DNA from: Nocardiopsis prasina DSM 43845
GTDB taxonomy: Bacteria > Actinomycetota > Actinomycetes > Streptosporangiales > Streptosporangiaceae
DNA length: 64,000 nt
Assembly: GCF_000341265.1 (NCBI RefSeq)
Contig: NZ_ANAE01000127.1
Span: 28,900-92,899 of the forward strand
Direction of reading: 5' to 3'
The translations under genes and the position numbers were made by a program. Below the pieces are notes generated by a model that worked only from the letters and a program-made list of their open reading frames with translations, was not told where the DNA came from and searched no databases. Below are positions 8,106 through 16,400 of the stretch, in pieces (the first letter of the stretch is position 1; each line of letters opens with the position of its first letter).

Positions 8106-9216
8106 GACCCACCGCCCGCCCGGTGTCTCCGATCAGCTCGCGCGGCTGATCGCCTACTCCGAGACCCTGCACGCGCATCCGGAGACCGCCTGGCGGGAAC
8201 ACCGCGCGGCGGCGTGGACGGCCGAACTGCTCGACGAGTTCGGTTTCGAGATGACCACCTCCTACCTCGGCTTCCCGACTGCGGTGCACGGCTCCTACGG
8301 GTCGGGCAGCCGCAGGGTGGGCCTGGTCGTGGAGTACGACGCCCTGCCCGGCCTGGGCCACGCGTGCGGGCACAACCTGATCGCCGCGATGTCGGCGGGC
8401 GCGGCGATCGCGCTCCGGCCCTGGGCGGACCGTCTCGACCTGCGGATCGAGGTCGTCGGAGCCCCGGCCGAGGAGGGCGGCGGGGGCAAGGTCGAGCTGT
8501 TGGACGCGGGCGCCTTCCACGGCCTGGACCTGGCGCTGATGGCCCACCCGGGACCGGTTGACGCTCCCCGCGCCGAGCCGTACGCGGTCGCCCACGACCA
8601 CGTCCGCTTCACCGGGCAAACGGCCCACGCGGCCGCCTACCCGCACGAGGGCCGTAACGCCAACGACGCCTTCGTGGTCGCCCAGGTGGCCCTGGGGCTG
8701 CTGCGGCAGCAGCTTCCGCCCCACACGCGGGTGCACGGAATCCAGACCGTCGGAGGGGAGGCCCCCAACGCCATCCCCGGTGTCACCGAGGGCCGGTGGT
8801 ACACCCGGGCCCGGACCCTGGCGGAGCTGGAACCGCTCAGGGATCGGGTGGAGCGGTGCTTCGAGGCGGGGGCGTTGGCCACCGACACCGAGCTGGAGTT
8901 CACGCCCGAGTCCCAGCCCTACTCCGAGTTCCGCACGGACGAGCGCGCCCTGGAGATCTACACGCGCCACGCCCTGGCGATCGGTCGCCGGTTCGACGCT
9001 CCGGTGGAGCACCAGACGATGAACCGCGCCTCGACGGACATGGGCAACGTCTCCCAGCACGTGCCCGCCATCCACCCCTACATCGGCCTGGACTGCTTCC
9101 CGGTGAGCAACCACCAGCCGGAGTTCGCCGCCGTGTGCGTGGGCGAGGCCGCCAACCGGGTCATCGAGGACGGCGCCACGCTGCTCGCGCGGACCGCCCA
9201 CGAGTACTTCTCCTAG
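8095..9216 (+). CDS. M20 family metallo-amidohydrolase (PM20D2/AbgB-like)
   Basis: ATG 8095 overlaps the DUF1028 end and gives 373 residues. The metal site is visible: EYDALPGLGHACGHN carries the Asp, Cys and His of M20D enzymes, APAEEGGGGK carries the catalytic Glu pair, and RASTDMGNVSQHVP is the C-terminal ligand region. The dimerisation domain contains FTGQTAHAAAYPHEGRNAND. M20D enzymes cleave amide bonds such as N-acyl-amino acids, aminobenzoyl-glutamate or unusual dipeptides. As last gene of the operon it probably cleaves an amide produced or exposed by the upstream oxidation step. Confidence 0.92.
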   Translation: MTAETHRPPGVSDQLARLIAYSETLHAHPETAWREHRAAAWTAELLDEFGFEMTTSYLGFPTAVHGSYGSGSRRVGLVVEYDALPGLGHACGHNLIAAMSAGAAIALRPWADRLDLRIEVVGAPAEEGGGGKVELLDAGAFHGLDLALMAHPGPVDAPRAEPYAVAHDHVRFTGQTAHAAAYPHEGRNANDAFVVAQVALGLLRQQLPPHTRVHGIQTVGGEAPNAIPGVTEGRWYTRARTLAELEPLRDRVERCFEAGALATDTELEFTPESQPYSEFRTDERALEIYTRHALAIGRRFDAPVEHQTMNRASTDMGNVSQHVPAIHPYIGLDCFPVSNHQPEFAAVCVGEAANRVIEDGATLLARTAHEYFS

Positions 9217-9232
9217 CTCGCACGGCCCGGCC

Positions 9233-9268
9233 CCCGGGGTGGTCCGTTCAGTAGCGGGCCACCCCGGG
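9233..9268. terminator. Bidirectional terminator hairpin
   Basis: CCCGGGGTGG (9233-9242) pairs perfectly with CCACCCCGGG (9259-9268) across a 16-base loop. It overlaps the last codons of the minus-strand gene ending at 9248 and follows the amidohydrolase stop, so it serves convergent units. Confidence 0.7.
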
Positions 9269-9748
9269 CTTCCAGAGGGTGGCCCGCTCCACCACGTAGA
9301 CCTCCAGGTTGCCCACGCTCGCTCCGCACGTGTCCTGCCTCTCGGTGGCGACCAGGGCCGAGGCGATCAGCTCCGCGCGGTGCCGCTCCTCGGGCTCGGT
9401 GTCGCCCACCGGGATCACCTGGCGCACGTGGTGGCAGCGCGCGCGGCCGCTGGTGTGCACCAGACCCACCACGTACGTGCGCTTCCAGCGCCGTAGGGCG
9501 GCCTGGTGCGGGATCACGTACCGGTAGCGGCAGCGTACCCGGGTGCCGTCGGGCAGTCCCGCCTCGGCCTGGTAGGTGATCGACCACCAGTTCTCGGCCA
9601 CGGGCACGACCGTCGCGTGCATGGCTCTCGCCCATGCCTCCAGGGTCGACCGGTTCTCGGCCTCGATGACGGCGGCGTCGGTCACGGCGCCCTCCGCGCT
9701 GTTGAACGGACCCCGGGCGCCCCCTCGAGTCGCCCGGGGCTCTGACAT
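9248..9748 (-). CDS. Hypothetical protein
   Basis: The protein has up to 166 residues, or about 144 if it begins at the in-frame GTG giving VTDAAVIEAENR. I do not recognise a family. It is soluble, with an alternating charged/aromatic pattern (WWSITYQAEAGLPDGTRVRC, RYRYVIPHQAALRRWKRTY) suggesting a beta-rich fold, and has no signal peptide or membrane segment. It lies 73 bases downstream of the HTH/TPR regulator on the same strand. Consistent third-position G/C and a solid terminator support it as a real gene. Confidence 0.6.
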   Translation of the reverse strand: MSEPRATRGGARGPFNSAEGAVTDAAVIEAENRSTLEAWARAMHATVVPVAENWWSITYQAEAGLPDGTRVRCRYRYVIPHQAALRRWKRTYVVGLVHTSGRARCHHVRQVIPVGDTEPEERHRAELIASALVATERQDTCGASVGNLEVYVVERATLWKPGVARY

Positions 9749-9821
9749 GTGATCACTCTAGGTGGCCAGTGGGATCCGAAGGGTACAGATTGTGTCCCCA
9801 GTGTCGAGACCGTTCGCCCGT

Positions 9822-11063
9822 TCAGGACAGCAGGCCGATCCGTTCGGCCAGAACCCCCGCCCCGTCGCGGCGCCGGGGATCGCGTGACTCCAGCTCCTCC
9901 AACACCATGTGGCGGGCGAAGGCGTTGTAACGGACCGTCTCCGGAGCCGCAGCGTGCGCGGCCTCCAGCACCCGCAGCGCCTCGTCCCGCTGTCCGGCCA
10001 GACGGTGGGCGCGGGCCTGCTCGATCCGGTGCCGGGCCCCGCGCGGCCTCGACGGGATCGCCTCCGCCGGGGCGCGTCCGGACTGGCGGACCGCCTCGTG
10101 CCCGCTGCGCAGCTCCACCGCCACGGTCACCGCGTGGGCGCCGATCACCGGCCGGGAGAACGAGGTCATCGGGTGGTAGTAGGACGCGGGCAGCCGCTCG
10201 GCCGCCTTCCGGGCGGTGTCCCAGTGCCGCCACGCCGTCCCCGCCTCCCCGCGCCGCGCCGCCGTGTACCCGGCCTCGAACCGCAGTGCGCCCCACACCG
10301 CCAGCACGTCCAGGTCGGCGTCCGGCAGGTGCCGCTCCAGGTGGCGGCTGGCCTCCTCAGTGACAGCGTCCGCCGCCTCCCAGTCGCCCGCGTCCCGGTG
10401 CGCCTGGGCCAGCAGCCAGGCCGCCACCCCCAGGGCGTGCGGGTCCTCCGCCTCCTGCGCGGCGACCATGCCGCGTTCGGCCACCCGCCACAGAAGGCTC
10501 TGCGCGGGCTGGTAGGCGATGAAGAACTGCGCCAGCGAGCACACCTCCGACAGCACCGAGTTCGCCGCACGCCGGTCCGTCCCGTTCTCGGCGCCGCGCA
10601 CCGCCCGCTGGGCGTCATCGAACAGCCCGGGGAGCAGGCGCCCCACCACGTCGCGGTGGTTGGGCGCCGAGTGCCGCGCCCGCCAGGCCCCCGCCAGCCG
10701 GGCGCGCAGCCGCTCCACCGTGGGAACCGGCCGGTCGTCGCCCAGAGCGAGGGAGTTGACCGACGCTCGGACCCTCGGCAGCAGCGTGTGCCCCGGACCG
10801 CTGAACAGTGCCACGGGTACGGACTGCTTGCCGGTGAGTTCGGCCAGGTCACGAAGGTGCAGCACCTCCACCAGGGACAGGAGGACCGGGAGCCTGGGCG
10901 TGCTCAGCCGTCCGGTCTCCAGGGCCTTGACCCACGAGGCGGAACGCCCCACGAGGCCGCCGAGCACCTCCCTGGTCAGACCTCGTCTGGTGCGGTTCAG
11001 CTTGAGACGGGTACCGAAGGGGATGTCGACCTCGTACGGGTCCGGGGTGCCGTCCACGGGCAT
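9822..11063 (-). CDS. XRE-family helix-turn-helix regulator with TPR-like sensor region
   Basis: ATG 11063 is preceded by GGAAACC and gives 413 residues. An HTH_XRE domain occupies roughly residues 12-75 (GTRLKLNRTRRGLTREVLGG, then SASWVKALETGR). The remainder is helical, with TPR-like spacing of Ala/Leu/Trp residues (ARSLLWRVAERG-type, AQAHRDAGDWEAADAVTEEA). This architecture is common in actinomycete pathway regulators that sense a peptide or protein through the TPRs. It lies 147 bases downstream of the TIR/SLOG/STAND operon on the same strand and could regulate it, but no operator was identified. Confidence 0.85.
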   Translation of the reverse strand: MPVDGTPDPYEVDIPFGTRLKLNRTRRGLTREVLGGLVGRSASWVKALETGRLSTPRLPVLLSLVEVLHLRDLAELTGKQSVPVALFSGPGHTLLPRVRASVNSLALGDDRPVPTVERLRARLAGAWRARHSAPNHRDVVGRLLPGLFDDAQRAVRGAENGTDRRAANSVLSEVCSLAQFFIAYQPAQSLLWRVAERGMVAAQEAEDPHALGVAAWLLAQAHRDAGDWEAADAVTEEASRHLERHLPDADLDVLAVWGALRFEAGYTAARRGEAGTAWRHWDTARKAAERLPASYYHPMTSFSRPVIGAHAVTVAVELRSGHEAVRQSGRAPAEAIPSRPRGARHRIEQARAHRLAGQRDEALRVLEAAHAAAPETVRYNAFARHMVLEELESRDPRRRDGAGVLAERIGLLS

Positions 11064-11210
11064 CGCGGTTTCCTTCCCTGGGGGAGACGCGGAGTCCAGG
11101 CTACGAGCCGCCTCCTGGCCCCACGGCGGGAAGACGACCACTTCCCCCGGTCGGACCCCGCGCACCGGGTATGGCCCGGTCGGACCCCCTCCGAACTGGG
11201 GTGACGTCGC

Positions 11211-12293
11211 TCAGTTCCGTGTGCTGAGGGAGGGCGGCGGTGCCACCTGGGGGCCGCCGGGGCTGCGCAGACGTTCGAAGACGAGGTCGAAGGTGAACCC
11301 GGCGGTGAACCCCACCGGCACCACGAAGAACAGCAGGCGCCGGGCATCGAGCTCCACCAGCAGCTCCGGGACGGTCAGCAACTGGGCGGCCACGTACAGC
11401 AGGACCGACACCGCGCCCGCGCCCAGTCCACGCGCGCAGGCCCGCAGGGCCGAGGGGGTCCGACCGAACGAGTCCCTGATCAGCGCCCCCGACACGGCCG
11501 CGCACATCGGCCCCGCCAACAACAGGGTGAGACTGAGCGCGTCGGCCGGCCCCGGACCTCCGGCCAGCACGATCGACGCCAGCGCGGCGAGCAACAGCAG
11601 GATCGCGCCGACCAGCCCGGCCGATTCGCGCCAGCGGCCCCACCGCCGGGCCCGCTCCTCACGGCGCCGTCGTTCGGCCCGCCGCTCCATCTGACGGCGC
11701 AGCACCTCCGTCATGCGCCGGGCCGACCCCGGCGACCAGGACTCGCCCAGGGCGCGCACGTCCTCGCGGTCCACGTGCTCACCGGAACCGTCCAGGTACA
11801 CCCACACCTGCCGGGCCGCGCCGCCGAACACGGCCAGCGGGACCAGGGGGACGCCCTGGGCCAGCGCCACCACCCCGGTGACCCGGGTGGACCGCCCGCC
11901 CCCGGCCAGGACGATGCCGTCCACCTCGAACAGGGTCCGGTAGTACGGCACCTCCCACTCGGCGCCGGTGTCGCGGATCGTGGTGACACGAACCCTCGAC
12001 CCCTCGGGCAGGTCGGGCGCGTAGTCCTGGTGCCGGGGAGGGTGGGCGATGATCTGGGCTTCGGGCGCGGAGGCCGCCGCGTACCCGCGCGCGACCAGGG
12101 TCTCGACGTAGTGCTCGTCGTCGGCGAAGACCACGAGGTCGTACCCGGCCAGGGCCAGCTCGCGGCCGAGCTCGTGGCAGGCGCCGCGCACCTGGTCGGT
12201 GGCGCTCAGGGGCGGTTCGTACTCGCGGGAGGAGTCGACGCTGCCGACCACGGCGATCCGCGGTCGCTTCGACGGGACGGGTGCCTGCTTCAC
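11211..12293 (-). CDS. SLOG (STALD-like) nucleotide-sensor domain fused to four transmembrane helices
   Basis: The gene begins at GTG 12293, ten bases after the TIR gene stop, with GGAG upstream; 360 residues. Residues 11-165 form a Rossmann-like SLOG fold: strand RPRIAVVGSVDSS, helix DQVRGACHELGRELALAGYD, and DGIVLAGGGRSTRVTG, in the place of the LOG phosphate-binding GGxGT motif, followed by LAQGVPLVPLAVFGG. Residues 193-222 are a very basic helix. Four hydrophobic helices follow at about 225-245, 251-271, 288-308 and 319-337. In Thoeris-type immunity a SLOG domain binds a TIR-made nucleotide and switches on a fused effector. Here the effector would be the membrane module. Domain calls come from pattern reading; function is inferred. 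Confidence 0.72.
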   Translation of the reverse strand: MKQAPVPSKRPRIAVVGSVDSSREYEPPLSATDQVRGACHELGRELALAGYDLVVFADDEHYVETLVARGYAAASAPEAQIIAHPPRHQDYAPDLPEGSRVRVTTIRDTGAEWEVPYYRTLFEVDGIVLAGGGRSTRVTGVVALAQGVPLVPLAVFGGAARQVWVYLDGSGEHVDREDVRALGESWSPGSARRMTEVLRRQMERRAERRRREERARRWGRWRESAGLVGAILLLLAALASIVLAGGPGPADALSLTLLLAGPMCAAVSGALIRDSFGRTPSALRACARGLGAGAVSVLLYVAAQLLTVPELLVELDARRLLFFVVPVGFTAGFTFDLVFERLRSPGGPQVAPPPSLSTRN

Positions 12294-12303
12294 GGGGACT
12301 CCA

Positions 12304-13380
12304 TCACGGTGCGGGGAGGTCGGTCGGGGTGTCCTCCGTGGAGGGCCGACCCTGGGGGAGGAGGGCGCGCAGGGCCGCCGCCGCGGCGGCGGCGCCGGCG
12401 GTCTCGGACACGGCGCGGGCGAGCCAGACGAGGGCGTGGGAGTCCGGGTGCTGGGCGCGCAGGTGCGACACGAGCCGGGCGTGGCGCTCGGGGGCGGGTA
12501 CGGTGACCGGCCAGTACAGGGGGTTGAGTGCCCGGTCCCGGCGGAGTTCTCCGAGCCTGCGCAGGAACGCCGCCCAGCACTCGGGGTCGTCCAGCGCGGG
12601 GACCGTGAGCAGGACCCGGGCGGCCCGCTCACCGACGGTCCCGCGCGCGTCGGGCCCCCCAGGTTCGCACTCGGTGACTTCCTCGGGCGGGGCGGCCCCG
12701 TCCGAGCCCGGAGCCGAACCCGAACCCGGGACCGGGCCGTCCGGGTCACGGCCGTCCCTCCGGGCCACCGCGTCCCAGGCGGGGACCGCCTCCCGGGCGA
12801 GGGCCTCGGGCAGGGGCGGCAGGGCGACGGCCGCGGAGCGGGCGACCAGGGCCCCGATCCGGTAGCACAGGGCCTGGTACGCGGTCGGGTCGGTGAGCAT
12901 CAGCTCCAGGACCCCGGCGTCCGCGTGACCGGGCACGCCCACCCAGTCCAGCCGTTGGCGTTCCCGCACCACGCGGGGGAGCGGCCCGCTGAGCGGTTGC
13001 CACACCAGGGGAAGGATGTGGTGGGGCGGGGCGCCGTCGTCGCGGAACCGGCGGACCCGCTCCTCGACGATCCACCACTCCCGGGCGCACCAGGCGCTGT
13101 TGAGGTGGGTCTCGCTGAGCAGGACCACCAGCGTGCGGGTGGTGGCGCAGTGCCGGAGCAGCTCGGAGCGCCACCCGCCGCCCGGCTCCAGGGTGGGCCC
13201 GGTGGCGCCGAAGGCGTGGTCGTCGGTGTGCAGACGGACCATGCCCTCCAGGTCGGCGTGGAAGCGCAGCACGTGCTCGCGGTCGGCCCTGCGCCCGCCG
13301 TAGCTCGTGAAGAAGGCGCTGGTCCCGCCCGCGCCGACCCCCTCCGTGCCGGTCGCCTCCACGCCCGTCGTCTCCACCAT
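12304..13380 (-). CDS. TIR domain protein (FxsC-like) with C-terminal adaptor-like domain
   Basis: ATG 13380 follows GGGGGGAGGG, 41 bases after the stop of the large STAND gene; 358 residues. The TIR domain spans about residues 20-165: FFTSYGG at strand A, GGGWRSELL, then LVVLLSETHLNSAWCAREWW, which holds the WCxxE motif of TIR NADases with Glu101 as catalytic candidate. A Pro/Gly/Glu-rich linker (about 205-250) leads to residues 255-358, a compact helical region (ARVLLTVPALDDP, LNPLYWPVTVPAPERHARLV) resembling the effector-associated adaptor domains of bacterial conflict systems. It also resembles the TIR-like FxsC proteins. Whether it hydrolyses NAD+ is untested. Confidence 0.78.
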   Translation of the reverse strand: MVETTGVEATGTEGVGAGGTSAFFTSYGGRRADREHVLRFHADLEGMVRLHTDDHAFGATGPTLEPGGGWRSELLRHCATTRTLVVLLSETHLNSAWCAREWWIVEERVRRFRDDGAPPHHILPLVWQPLSGPLPRVVRERQRLDWVGVPGHADAGVLELMLTDPTAYQALCYRIGALVARSAAVALPPLPEALAREAVPAWDAVARRDGRDPDGPVPGSGSAPGSDGAAPPEEVTECEPGGPDARGTVGERAARVLLTVPALDDPECWAAFLRRLGELRRDRALNPLYWPVTVPAPERHARLVSHLRAQHPDSHALVWLARAVSETAGAAAAAAALRALLPQGRPSTEDTPTDLPAP

Positions 13381-13421
13381 GGCCCTCCCCCCAGTCGGCC
13401 CAGCCCCGTCACCGATGTCGC

Positions 13422-16400
13422 TCAGATCTCCGGCACCTCCAGGTCGATGTGACCGCGTTCGCTGACGGAGTCGCCCATGTGGCGGGCGGTGCTGTTCAGG
13501 TAGTTGGCGTAGGCCAGCTCGTAATGCGGGTGCTGGGTGCCGCACACCTGGTGGAGCTCCTCCTGGGTGCGTACGTCCAGCGCCACGGCCTCGGTGATCT
13601 CCCCCTTGGCCACCAGGGCGTTGGCGAGGTTCACCGCCGCGCCCAGGGAGAGGGGGTGCCCCGCGCCCACCTGGGGGTCGGTGCACAGTCCCTCGTGCGC
13701 CCGCCTGGCCTGGACCTCCGCCTCCTGGACGTGCCCGGTCCGGCAGGCGTAGGCGGCGAGGTTGGCCCTGGCCACCAGGGTGAAGGGGTGGTCCTGCCCG
13801 AACACCCCCGTGTAGCCGTCGACACACGTGCGGGCCTGGCGGTGGGCCAGGTCGTGGCGGTGGGCGGCGGCCAGGCACGCCGCCAGTTCCAGGGCCATGG
13901 CCAGGCTGCGGGGGTGCTCGTCGCCGTACTCGCGACAGTGCTGTTCGTGGGTTCGGCGAATCCGCTCCAGCGCCTGTTCGGGGTCGCCCACGAGTCGCTC
14001 GTTCACCGCCAGTTCCTTGCAGGCGTGCAGCGTGTGAGAGGACAGCTCCCCGATGGTGCGGCGCAGCATCTGCGCCGCCTGGTGGATCTGCCGGTGCGCC
14101 ATCACGTACTCGCCCGTGCGACGGCGGTAGGTCGCGGTCGCCGAGGAGAGGATCCAGGTGTAGGGGTGGCGGTGGCCGAGGATCTCCCGGGTGACCCGGT
14201 GTGCCCGCTCACCGACAGTCAGGGCCTCCGCGTAGTCTCCGGCCGCCGAGAGCGACAGCGCCAGGTTGTGCTCGGCCAGGAGGGTGTGCTGGTGGTGGGG
14301 GCCGCGACCGGCCAGGTAGGCGGCGTAGGTCTCCTTGTCGTGTTCGAGCGCCGACCCGAACCGTCCCAGGGCCCGCAGGTCCGCGCCCATGCCCCGACGC
14401 GTCAGCAGCGTGAACGGGTGCCGTTCGCCCAGGACCTCCCGCTGGAGTTCGAGGGTGCGGGAGTTCAGGCGTCCCGCCTCACGGTGCTCGCCGCGCGAGC
14501 GGTGCACGTTGGCCAGCTGGGTGGCCAGGTGCAGGCGGAGCCGGTCGCGTTCGCCGAAGGCGTCGGTCCAGGTACGCAGCAGCGGGGTGCCCAGGTCCAG
14601 CGCCGCCTCGAACTCGCCCTTGCGGTGGTGGTAGCGCACCTGGTTGACGAGCCAGCGGCGGACCTCGTCGTCCCCGCTCAGGTTGGCCTCGGAGGGTGCG
14701 ATCTGCCAGCGCAGGTTCTGGTAGCGGCGGTCGTGGCGGGGGTCGTCCGCCTCCTCGTCGTGCGGGGCGTAGGAGGCCAGCACCTGGCGCACGGACTCGC
14801 GGACCCCGGCGCGCTCCTCGGCGGGGATGCGGTCCCGGACCACCTCCTGCACCGCCGGGTGCACCGAGAACATCTTCAGCTGCCGGTCGAAGTCCATCAA
14901 CAGGACCCGGGTGAGCTGGAAGTGGACGTGGTTGAAGTTGACCCGTCCGGTCCGGTACTGGGGGTCGGCCCCGCTGTACTCGCTGACCGCGCGCGGCGAC
15001 CGGAGCAGGTCCTCGGGGACCCCGTCGGCGGACAGGTGCGCCGCCAGCCGGATCAGGCACAGACTCGCCGGGTGGTACTGCTCCAGTTCGTCCAAAGCGA
15101 GGGAACTGCTCAGCCGCTCCTCGAACGAACCGGCTCCCCGGACCACCGAGGGTTCGCGTTCGTCGAGCAGCCGCGTGTACTCCACGACAGCCTCGGCGGC
15201 CCCGTCCAGGCGCTGCCCCGAGCTCAGCCACTCCAGCGCGCGGTGCAGCTGGGCGGGCAGGTGGCCGAGTCGGCGCGAGAGGGCCAGCGCGGTCCCGGCC
15301 TCGATCTCCGGGAGGCGGTCCCGGAAGAGCTCCACCACCTCGCCCTCGGTGAAGGGGCCCACCTGGAGGCAGCGCCGGTGGCCGTAGGCCTCCCACTCCC
15401 GGTGGTAGGAGGTGATGATGACGTGTCCGTGGTCGTGCGGGATCAACGCGTCCAGCCCGCCGGGCGGCCCCGCGTTGTCGTAGACCAGCAGCCAGCGGTT
15501 GAGCGGACGCCCCGACCGGAGTGCGGCCAACACGGGGTCGGCCTCGGGGGAGCGGTGGTCCGGGAACCGTTCGGCCAGGGTCGCCGCCAGTTCCTCAAGG
15601 GACGACTCGACCTTCTCCGGGCGGTCCGAGGCGATCCACCAGATGAGGTCGTAGTCGCTGCGGAAGCGCCGGACGAACTCGCGGACGATCTCCGACTTCC
15701 CGCTGCCCTGCATCCCCACCAGCACCACCGGTGGTTTGTCCTCCATGCCCTGCCCGAGGAGGTCGCGCAGCCGCTCCAGGAACCCCTCCCGGCCGCTGAA
15801 GTTCTGGTTGCCGTGGGGGGCGTTGCTGATCAGCTCCGGGTTGGGTGCCCCGGGGTAGCTGGGGCCCTGACCGGGGCCACGGGAGCGGTGACTCGGGAAC
15901 CTCGGGTCGAAGCGGGCGAGCAGGGCGCCACGGGCGTCCTCCTCCTCCCGGATGCGCAGGTTGATCCACTCGGCGTCCGGGAAGCCGTCCGGTGGGGCGC
16001 CCTCGTCGATGGTCACCCCCAGCACGCGGTGGGCTCCGTTGCCGCCCTGCTGCGGGGCGGTCTCCAACAGACGGTGCAGGAGCCCGAAGGCGGGCGACCC
16101 GTGCAGGTGGGCCGAGACCAGCACCATGATGATCCCGTGTCCGCCGGTCTCCGGCAGGGGCGCGCCCGGGGCCGTCCTGGGCCGCACCACCCGGATGCCG
16201 ACCCATTCCAGCTGGGGCTGGACCCAGTCCGCCCACGAACGGTCCCGGGAGTCGGCCAGCAGGGTCACCGAGGCGACGGCCCCGTGCCGGATCTGCTCGA
16301 AGACCAGCCTGACCTGCTCGCTCTGTTCTTGGGTGAGGTGACGCCCCCGGGGGACCGCGTCGCCGGTGAGGATGGAGGTCAGCCGTTCGTAGGCGTGGAA

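Noticed and set aside
12294..12749. N-terminal extension of the SLOG-TM protein upstream of GTG 12293
   Set aside because: The extension is the out-of-frame shadow of the TIR gene (Arg/Pro/Ser-rich); GTG 12293 has its own GGAG and standard operon spacing.
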